A stretch of DNA of 10,484 nt, taken from NCBI GenBank assembly GCA_009838385.1, contig VXRS01000201.1, positions 1 through 10,484 on the forward strand, read 5' to 3'. The notes below the pieces were generated by a model. The model ran no database searches and had not been told where the DNA came from. It saw only the letters and a list, made by a program, of their open reading frames with translations. Of the stretch, positions 1-7,483 are shown one piece after another (the first letter of the stretch is position 1; every line of letters starts with the position of its first letter). Origin of the DNA: Dehalococcoidia bacterium. GTDB taxonomy: Bacteria; Chloroflexota; Dehalococcoidia; Tepidiformales; Tepidiformaceae. A program made the translations under genes and the position numbers.

Positions 1-447
1 GTCTTCCGCCCGGGCCGTGGCGGCGGGCGCGCGGGGGGGCGGGGGGCGGGGCGCGGGGGGGTGGGGGGCCGGGGCGCGGGCCCGGGGGGGGGCACGGCGG
101 CGGGAGGGTCGCGCCGGAGCGTCCTCGTCCTCGTCGCTGCTGGCCCTTGCAGGGGCACGGCGGCGGGAGGGGCGAGCCGGGGCCGCTTCCTCGGCGTCCT
201 CGGTGGCGCGGCGGCGGGAGCTGGCGCGCCTCGGGGCGGGCGGCTCCTCCTCGGTGGTTTCGGCTTCAGCCGCGTCGGCAGTCCTGGCCGCGCTCGAGCG
301 TCCTCCGCGCGTTCCGCGGCGGCGGCGGCGGGCGGGGGCGGGGCTCTCGTCTTCGTCGGTGGTGTTGGTCGTTGTGGTTTCGGTTTCGTTTGCTTCCGGC
401 GCCTCCTCCTCGGAGGTGCGGCTGCCGGTCAGAAAATTGAGTGCCAT
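1..447 (-). CDS. N-terminal part of a protein with a long disordered, charge-alternating leader (partial, runs off left edge)
   Basis: An open frame of 149 codons starts at the ATG at 447-445 and has no stop down to base 1, so the gene is cut by the window edge. It begins 6 nt after the mrp stop, which suggests one transcript. Residues 1-10 (MALNFLTGSR) could form a short helix. After that the chain is low complexity: an acidic/threonine part (about 11-37), an arginine run (about 40-44), then blocks of E/D alternating with blocks of the form SRRRA, and finally a P/A/R-rich stretch with consecutive prolines. No folded domain is visible in the part present. Such extensions occur on RNase E/G-type ribonucleases, DEAD-box helicases, Rho and translation factors. 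An RNA-binding enzyme such as RNase E/G is my preferred guess, but nothing here proves it. The G/C homopolymers make sequencing indels possible, although the frame stays open throughout. Confidence 0.7.
   Translation of the reverse strand, partial: MALNFLTGSRTSEEEAPEANETETTTTNTTDEDESPAPARRRRRGTRGGRSSAARTADAAEAETTEEEPPAPRRASSRRRATEDAEEAAPARPSRRRAPARASSDEDEDAPARPSRRRAPPRARAPAPHPPAPRPPPPRAPAATARAED
33..92 (+). other. Dense G-tract region with G-quadruplex potential
   Basis: The plus strand has eight runs of three or more G in 60 bases (33-39, 41-46, 48-51, 55-61, 63-68, 71-74, 78-80, 84-92), separated by 1-3 nt. This easily meets the usual G3+N1-7 quadruplex pattern. The plus strand is the template for the minus-strand gene that covers it, so the mRNA itself would be C-rich and encode P/A/R. 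Whether a quadruplex forms is not known from sequence. Confidence 0.6.
91..222 (-). repeat. In-frame direct repeats encoding SRRRA blocks
   Basis: Bases 91-117 and 154-180 match at 25 of 27 positions and lie 63 bp (21 codons) apart. A third, weaker copy begins near 205. They encode basic SRRRA blocks, twice as RPSRRRAP and once as SSRRRAT, separated by acidic spacers such as SSDEDED and TEDAEE. The period is a multiple of three, so the reading frame is kept, as expected of repeats maintained within a coding region. Confidence 0.6.
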
Positions 448-453
448 GTGGGG

Positions 454-1521
454 TTACGTTCCCATCCTTTGCAGAACACTGATTCGGGCGGCGACGGCTC
501 CCGCGATTGCGCGGAAACCTTCGGCTGACGCCGAGTCCCCTTTGTCGACCACGAGCGGTACGCCCTGGTCGGAGCCCTCGCGAATCTGGGGCTCTATGGG
601 GATTTCGCCGAGGAAGTCGATGCCGAGCTCCTCGGCGGCGTCACGTGCGCCGCCGTGCCCGAAGATGTCGTATCGCGTGCCCGTATCGGGGGCGATGAAG
701 TAGCTCATGTTCTCGATCATGCCAAAGACGGGCACGTCGAGTTTCTCGAACATGGAGACCGCCTTCATGGCGTCCTCCAGCGAGACATCCTGTGGGGTCG
801 AAACGATGACGGCTCCGGCGATGGGCGCTTCCTGCGCCATGCTCATCGAAGCATCGCTGGTGCCGGGTGGCAGGTCGATGATGAGGTAGTCGATGTTCTC
901 CCAGGGCACGTCGTGCAGCAGCTGGCGGACGGCGCTGCCGATCATGGGGCCGCGCCAGACGACGGGCGTTCCCTTGGGGAGGAGGAATCCGAGGGACACG
1001 AGCTCGACGCCGTACTTCTCGACCGGACGCAGGCCCTCGGTCTGGTTGGCCTGGAGTCCCGCGGCCAGACCGAACATGGTCGGGATATTGGGGCCCGTGA
1101 TGTCGGCGTCGACGAGGCCCACCTTCGCCCCTGTGGCGGCCAGGGCAACGGCGAGGTTGGTGGCGACGGTCGACTTTCCGACGCCACCCTTGTTCGAGGC
1201 CACGGCGATCACGTTGCGCACGCCCTCGATCGGCTTCTGACCCTCACGCGGGTCGCTGGCGCGCACCTGCGCTCCCCAGTCGAGCGTCACGGACTCGACG
1301 CCGGGAAGCCCCTCGAGCGCGGCCTGGACGTCAGCCTCGATGACGTCCTTGAGGGGGCAGGCAGGCGTCGTCAGCTCGACCTTCACGCTTACGGCCCCGC
1401 CCTCAATGGTCAGATCCTCGATCATCCCGAGGGAGACGATGTCACGGTGCAGTTCGGGGTCGTTGACGGTGGCGAGTGCGGCGAGAACGGCGTCCCGGTC
1501 TACCGCGGTGGGAGCGGTCAT
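454..1521 (-). CDS. mrp: Mrp/NBP35-family P-loop ATPase, Fe-S cluster carrier type
   Basis: This 355-residue protein has the normal Mrp layout. Residues 8-87 are a MIP18/DUF59-like domain with the TTPACPLKD signature (51-59). Residues 102-350 are a MinD/ParA-type ATPase with the deviant Walker A KGGVGKST (111-118), VDADITGPN (137-145), DLPPGTSD (216-223) and ENMSYF (270-275). Family members bind and transfer [4Fe-4S] clusters in the cytoplasm as dimers, using a C-terminal CxxC. Here that position reads IAPDTG (276-281), and Cys55 is the only cysteine in the whole protein, so the standard bridging cluster cannot be ligated. The start ATG is the first in frame; only a weak AGGA lies upstream, at a long spacing. 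The partial minus-strand gene follows after 6 nt. Family assignment is sure; cluster carriage is doubtful. Confidence 0.95.
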   Translation of the reverse strand: MTAPTAVDRDAVLAALATVNDPELHRDIVSLGMIEDLTIEGGAVSVKVELTTPACPLKDVIEADVQAALEGLPGVESVTLDWGAQVRASDPREGQKPIEGVRNVIAVASNKGGVGKSTVATNLAVALAATGAKVGLVDADITGPNIPTMFGLAAGLQANQTEGLRPVEKYGVELVSLGFLLPKGTPVVWRGPMIGSAVRQLLHDVPWENIDYLIIDLPPGTSDASMSMAQEAPIAGAVIVSTPQDVSLEDAMKAVSMFEKLDVPVFGMIENMSYFIAPDTGTRYDIFGHGGARDAAEELGIDFLGEIPIEPQIREGSDQGVPLVVDKGDSASAEGFRAIAGAVAARISVLQRMGT

Positions 1522-1767
1522 TACAGCTACGGCATCCTGATGGCGGCGGTTTTCCTCGATTGCGTGTGCGCCGAGCGGGAGAAAGAGTCCGCGGGGAGAT
1601 CACGGCGGAAACGCGAGAGAAGGGCGGCCCTTGATTGGGTTATGTGCACAGTGCCCACTGGGATGGTACCGCGCCTTCCGACCACGGGCCAGCGGCGCTG
1701 GGCGCGGGCCGGCAGCGCCGGTACGCTACTCCCTGTTGCACCCGAAGACCGCACACGAGGTGAGACG
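1522..1767. promoter_or_regulatory. Divergent intergenic region between mrp and the small membrane gene
   Basis: These 246 bases hold no convincing gene and must contain the start signals of both neighbours. I do not see a clear -35/-10 pair. A small dyad, CAGTG-CC-CACTG, lies at 1649-1660 and could be an operator. GC-rich stems lie at 1689-1720 and are listed separately. Frames that stay open across the region are extensions of the antisense frame of mrp. Confidence 0.35.
1689..1720 (+). promoter_or_regulatory. Overlapping alternative stem-loops in the leader of the small membrane gene
   Basis: Two stems compete for the same bases. CCAGC (1689-1693) pairs with GCTGG (1697-1701) around a 3-nt loop, and CGGCGCTG (1693-1700) pairs with CAGCGCCG (1713-1720) around a 12-nt loop. 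They cannot form together. They lie 48 nt before the GTG start of the plus-strand gene. There is no U-tract, so this is not a classical attenuator. In DNA this GC-rich, chance pairing is possible. Confidence 0.3.
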
Positions 1768-2082
1768 GTGAGCCTCCTCGGCAAGCTGCGAGGGCAACGG
1801 AGCAAGAAGCCCGCCGGGCAGAGCCGCCCGTATCAGTCAGCACGGGCAGCCGGCGGTATCCCACCCCTCTCCCGCGACGCTCTGCGCGACAACTCGGTCT
1901 GGTTGGGGAACTGGGTGCTGAGTCGCCTCGCCTTTCGCATGGGGATCGCCTTCGTCATTGCCACGGTCACCGTGTTCATCCTTGCGGCAACGGGACCACT
2001 GAACTACTACGACTTCCTCATCTTCCTCATCGTCGGCAGCGTGCTGGCCATGCTGTTCACAGCGGCGTTCCACGACCGGTAG
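1768..2082 (+). CDS. Small two-helix membrane protein of unknown function
   Basis: The protein has 104 residues. I chose the GTG at 1768 because GAGGTGA (1757-1763), a near-perfect ribosome binding site, lies 4 nt before it. The frame stays open far upstream, but only because it runs antisense to mrp. Residues 1-55 are polar and basic (a K/R-rich start), then come two hydrophobic segments at about 57-75 and 82-100, joined by a short GPLNYYD turn, with the short tail FHDR. With a basic N-terminus, both ends are predicted to be cytoplasmic. There are no cysteines and no catalytic motif. It stands alone: mrp diverges on the left and a minus-strand gene converges on the right, so it is probably its own transcription unit. 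I do not recognise the family. Confidence 0.75.
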   Translation: MSLLGKLRGQRSKKPAGQSRPYQSARAAGGIPPLSRDALRDNSVWLGNWVLSRLAFRMGIAFVIATVTVFILAATGPLNYYDFLIFLIVGSVLAMLFTAAFHDR

Positions 2083-2090
2083 GACGGACG

Positions 2091-2117
2091 GCGAAGCCCC
2101 AGGGAAGGCTCCTTCGC
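2091..2117. terminator. Hairpin between convergent genes, possible two-way terminator
   Basis: GCGAAG (2091-2096) pairs with CTTCGC (2112-2117) around a 15-nt loop that allows a few further GG/CC pairs. It lies in the 61-bp gap between the stops of two convergent genes, where a shared terminator would be expected. No T-run follows on either strand, so intrinsic termination is uncertain. Confidence 0.35.
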
Positions 2118-2143
2118 GAGCGGGGATGCGGTAGAGCCGACGG

Positions 2144-3514
2144 CTATGCCCCCCAGGGCGTGATGGCCTGCTTGAGCTGCGCGTAGCCCTCGAGGAAGCC
2201 GGGGCGCTCGCCCGCGTAGACCTCGTCGAACTTCGCGAGCGCGTCGTCGAGCCAGGCGTGCAGCTCGGTGTTCCCGGGGTTGGCGTCGCGGTAGGCGTCG
2301 CGGATGAGGACGAAGTGGATGCGGGGGTCGTAGGGGCGCTTGGTGCCGCCCATCGACTCGTCGCCGTCGAGGAGCCGGAGGAGCATGGCGTCGGCCGAGC
2401 CGAGCGTCTGCTCGTGGATGGGCGGGCCGTGCATGCGATACATGACGGAGGTCATGTCGCGGCCGTTGCCGGTGGTGTAGCCCATCTCGCCCCAGAGCTC
2501 GCGCATCTTCGCGTTGCTGCCGACGGCGTCGACGACGCGCTGGCCGAAGGCGCGCAGCGGTTCGGAGACATCGGCGAGCAGGTCGGTGAGGCGGTCGCCG
2601 TCGAGGTCGGTGGCGAGGACGATCGTGTCCTGCTGCTCGATCAGGTCCCAGAGGAGCAAGCCATAGTTGGTGTCGGAGATGTGCTGCTCGATCTGCCCGC
2701 TCCAGTTCTCCATGCCGTCCTTGAAGTCGTCCGGGAGGAGACTGACGATGCGGTCGACCCGCTCGCGGTGCTCCACGTAGCCGTCGACGGCGTACTTGCG
2801 GCCAACGTTGAACTTCGTGCCATCGAGCATCCAGGAGAGGAGGCCGGCGTTGATGCCGTCCTCCATCGCCTGCGTGGGCTTGAACGCGACCCGGCCGATG
2901 GCGCCCGTCTCGTGGACCATCTGCAGGAAGCGCCGCCCCGCGTAGGCCATCTGGATGCCGGGGGTGTTCATCTCGGAGTGGATGTTGCCGGTCTCGGGGT
3001 CGACCTCGAACACGCCGCGGTTCTGGGAGTAGGGGAGACAGGGCATGCAGCGCACGACGGTGATGGGTCCGTACGGGCGCACGTTGCAATAGACGCCCGC
3101 CTGCGTGCGCAGGGGCGCGTTCCCCGACTTCCCCATGACGACCACGCGGCCGCCCTGGCCGTCGTTCACGTAGGCGTCGCCCGCCGTCGACCACTTGATC
3201 GACGTGCAGGGCATGTTGCCGAACCAGCTCAGCGCCTCGAGCTTCGTGTCATGCCGGTACTGGGCCCACATGGGGACCCCGTAGAAGGGCAGGCCGAGGA
3301 TGTCGACGGCGGCAATCGTGCCGAGGAGGGCGTAGGCGTCGGTGAGGGAGTGGGCGACGGGGTTGACGTTGCCGTCGAAGTTGCCGCCCTGCCAGATGAC
3401 GGCGTCGGGGTAGCCATCGGGGCGAACGTCGGCGGGCTCGAACAGCTCGCTCAGCACTCCGAGCAGGTCGCCGCCGTCGTGTTCGGTGCGGGCAATCTTC
3501 ATCAGGTCGGGCAT
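2144..3514 (-). CDS. Conserved-looking 456-residue cytosolic protein of unknown function, downstream of aconitase
   Basis: I do not recognise this protein. It has no signal peptide and no membrane segment. Composition is normal for a folded enzyme, with many aromatic residues (WQGGNFDGN at 41-49, LPFYGVPMWAQYRHD at 75-89, TNYGLLLWDLIEQQ at 282-295). Four cysteines occur, all in the first third: C103, C143, C156 and C159; the last two form CMPC, a possible metal or redox pair. The second half is more helical and acidic (DDFKDG, ATDLDGDRLTDLLAD). The ATG at 3514 has GGAGA a few bases upstream, a good site. The gene lies 48 nt after the aconitase stop on the same strand, so co-transcription is likely and a link to central carbon metabolism is possible. 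Coding is real: long, varied, with a proper start signal. The long frame opposite it is a shadow. Confidence 0.8.
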   Translation of the reverse strand: MPDLMKIARTEHDGGDLLGVLSELFEPADVRPDGYPDAVIWQGGNFDGNVNPVAHSLTDAYALLGTIAAVDILGLPFYGVPMWAQYRHDTKLEALSWFGNMPCTSIKWSTAGDAYVNDGQGGRVVVMGKSGNAPLRTQAGVYCNVRPYGPITVVRCMPCLPYSQNRGVFEVDPETGNIHSEMNTPGIQMAYAGRRFLQMVHETGAIGRVAFKPTQAMEDGINAGLLSWMLDGTKFNVGRKYAVDGYVEHRERVDRIVSLLPDDFKDGMENWSGQIEQHISDTNYGLLLWDLIEQQDTIVLATDLDGDRLTDLLADVSEPLRAFGQRVVDAVGSNAKMRELWGEMGYTTGNGRDMTSVMYRMHGPPIHEQTLGSADAMLLRLLDGDESMGGTKRPYDPRIHFVLIRDAYRDANPGNTELHAWLDDALAKFDEVYAGERPGFLEGYAQLKQAITPWGA

Positions 3515-3562
3515 GTGGTCTTCTCCCAGCGAGTCGTGTGTGGCCTGTGCCGTCTGGTCCTG

Positions 3563-6232
<2,670 letters not shown>

Positions 6233-6277
6233 GAAGAAATCGCCCCCGCCTGTTCCCTTCACACGGTCTCTTGCCTG

Positions 6278-6321
6278 GGGCCCGTCGGGCCCGAGTTCGG
6301 CGCCTTCGGGACGAAGCGCGC
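6278..6321 (-). promoter_or_regulatory. Two GC-rich hairpins in the aconitase leader
   Basis: Written on the plus strand, GCGC-CTTCG (6300-6308) pairs with CGAAG-GCGC (6312-6316 and 6318-6321) around a 3-nt loop, with one bulged base at 6317. GGGCCC (6278-6283) pairs with GGGCCC (6287-6292) around GTC. Both lie between the likely start of transcription and the aconitase start codon. They could protect the 5' end or act in control; no iron-responsive or other known element is recognised. Confidence 0.35.
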
Positions 6322-6323
6322 TA

Positions 6324-6329
6324 AGTATA
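6324..6329 (-). promoter_or_regulatory. Candidate -10 box for the aconitase transcript
   Basis: The minus strand reads GGTATACTTAG here, giving TATACT, one mismatch from TATAAT. Transcription would begin near 6317, about 85 nt before the aconitase ATG. There is no good -35 hexamer 15-18 nt upstream, so this may rely on an activator or an extended contact. Confidence 0.4.
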
Positions 6330-6381
6330 CCGCGAGCCCGTTCCCGAACCCGCAGAGGGTCTGCGTGGCCCGTCGCGCGCC

Positions 6382-6387
6382 TATACT
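6382..6387 (+). promoter_or_regulatory. Candidate -10 box of the tRNA gene
   Basis: TATACT ends 7 nt before the first base of the mature tRNA, so transcription would start at or almost at the tRNA 5' end and leave little or no leader. No TTGACA-like -35 is seen at the right distance. The same hexamer occurs on the other strand in front of aconitase, giving a divergent promoter pair about 55 bp apart. Confidence 0.5.
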
Positions 6388-6394
6388 GCCGGCA

Positions 6395-6467
6395 GGGCCT
6401 GTAGCTCAGCGGTTAGAGCGCCCGGCTCATAACCGGTTGGTCGGTGGTTCGAATCCACCCGGGCCCA
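6395..6467 (+). tRNA. tRNA with CAU anticodon, probably tRNA-Ile2 (lysidine type), otherwise elongator tRNA-Met
   Basis: The 73-nt cloverleaf is complete: acceptor GGGCCTG with CGGGCCC (one U-G pair), D-stem GCTC/GAGC, anticodon loop CTCATAA with CAT at 6428-6430, variable loop TGGTC, T-stem GGTGG/CCACC with loop TTCGAAT, and discriminator A. CCA is not encoded. The D-arm lacks the marks of initiator tRNA as far as I can judge, and the acceptor starts with a paired base, so fMet is unlikely. C4-G69 and C5-G68, plus the TTGGTC run after the anticodon stem, resemble E. coli tRNA-Ile2, whose C34 is changed to lysidine by TilS to read AUA. The closing pair of the anticodon stem (27-43) is C-U, a mismatch. 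The gene lies convergent to the next CDS. Confidence 0.93.
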
Positions 6468-6504
6468 CGGCTCTCGGCCAAACTTGATAGGCACCGGGCC
6501 GCGC

Positions 6505-7242
6505 TCAGATGCCCAGAATGCTGTAGTCGCGGTCCAGGATCAGGCGGATCGAGACGTACATCCCCAGCATCGGCATCAACACCCAGATGGCGTTCGGGTT
6601 GAAGATGTAGATCCAGAACTCTCGCGTCGTGATGCGGGTTTGCTTCTGTCCCACGAAGAAACTCACCACGTAGAGCGAGGACGCGTACACCCACTGCCAG
6701 AAGAGCATCGCCCCGAGAATGCCGGCGGCAACGGCCGGCAGCAGCCCGCCGGTATAGGTCACGTAGAGAATCAGGGTCGATGCAGGTGTGGTGAACCCGT
6801 TCGCGATGTCGATGTTGAACCCGTACGTGTTGCGATCGGCATAGGCCGAGTCATACATCGAGTACGTCCCCCAGACGTCCGCCCAGACCGTCGGCGAAAG
6901 GACCCGGTTGAGCGGCACGCTGGTCGTGAGGAACTCCACGGCGGGGGTCTTGCCGGTGTCCTCCCGCCGTCTGCGCCAGAATTCGGCTCGCTCCTCGATG
7001 TAGTCCCTTCGGAAGAACAGGCACATCTCCCAGTAGCAGATCAGGAGATTGATCGAGAAGAACAGGGCGAGCAGGCAGTAGAAGACGTCCAGACCACCGT
7101 GGAGGAGGTAGTAGGCGCCAAAACCAGGCAGTGCCAGGAGTGCGACCACTACGACGGTGATCACGGCGGCCGGCGCCCCCCACGGGTGCGTTCGCCCGCC
7201 TCCGACATCCGGGGCTGCCTGAGCGGAGCTGTTTCCCTCCAT
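6505..7242 (-). CDS. Five-helix integral membrane protein of unknown function
   Basis: The ATG at 7242 (245 residues) is preceded by GAGGA with 9 nt spacing; a TTG at 7296 would add 18 residues but has no support. Hydrophobic segments fall at about 23-45, 50-75, 152-175, 178-198 and 215-236. A long polar loop (about 78-150) lies between the second and third and includes RRDYIEERAEFWRRRRED and many tyrosines. There is no signal cleavage site. The last helix, with FWIYIFNPNAIWVLMP (209-224), recalls the final part of the EXPERA/emopamil-binding fold, where a W/N/P pattern closes the bundle; this is a weak resemblance only. It diverges from the amidohydrolase gene across 241 bp and converges on the tRNA gene. 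Function is not known. Confidence 0.8.
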   Translation of the reverse strand: MEGNSSAQAAPDVGGGRTHPWGAPAAVITVVVVALLALPGFGAYYLLHGGLDVFYCLLALFFSINLLICYWEMCLFFRRDYIEERAEFWRRRREDTGKTPAVEFLTTSVPLNRVLSPTVWADVWGTYSMYDSAYADRNTYGFNIDIANGFTTPASTLILYVTYTGGLLPAVAAGILGAMLFWQWVYASSLYVVSFFVGQKQTRITTREFWIYIFNPNAIWVLMPMLGMYVSIRLILDRDYSILGI

Positions 7243-7483
7243 TACCTGGCGTCCTCGTCGCCCGAAGCCGTCCCGCCCTGCAGGGCAGGGACACAAGCTG
7301 GAGAGGTGCGGGGAACTGGTGGCACTCGGTTACGACTCCGGGGGGTATCACCGTGGGGTATCCCGACGGGTCAGGTTGGCATCATAGCGACAAGGCGCGT
7401 GGGGCCGCGTGCGTACTGCTATCATCCCGCCAGTCTCCAGTCTGGCCTAAACCCGTATGTCCTTCCCCTAAGAGAGGCTCAGC
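7243..7483. promoter_or_regulatory. Divergent intergenic region with a palindrome and a tandem octamer
   Basis: The 241-bp gap between the membrane protein and the amidohydrolase has no gene. It holds the perfect 12-bp palindrome GCCCTGCAGGGC (7275-7286) near the membrane gene, and the octamer GGGGTATC twice in direct order (7342-7349 and 7355-7362, 13 bp apart). TATCAT at 7420-7425 could be a -10 box for the amidohydrolase, without a clear -35. These are candidate operators for shared control of the divergent pair. Confidence 0.35.

Noticed and set aside
91..180. CRISPR-like reading of the 63-bp spaced repeats
   Set aside because: Only two good copies, in frame within a coding region, and the spacer is itself low complexity; no cas genes are present.
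17..703. Plus-strand frames in the G-rich left end (17-703, 61-528, 147-440)
   Set aside because: They are G/A/R/S low-complexity translations of the same DNA that encodes, on the minus strand, a sensible leader beginning 6 nt after mrp.
655..1767. A 475-codon plus-strand frame reading across mrp into the small membrane gene
   Set aside because: The first part is antisense to mrp and has no gene-like features. Only the last 105 codons, starting at GTG 1768 behind GAGGTGA, look real.
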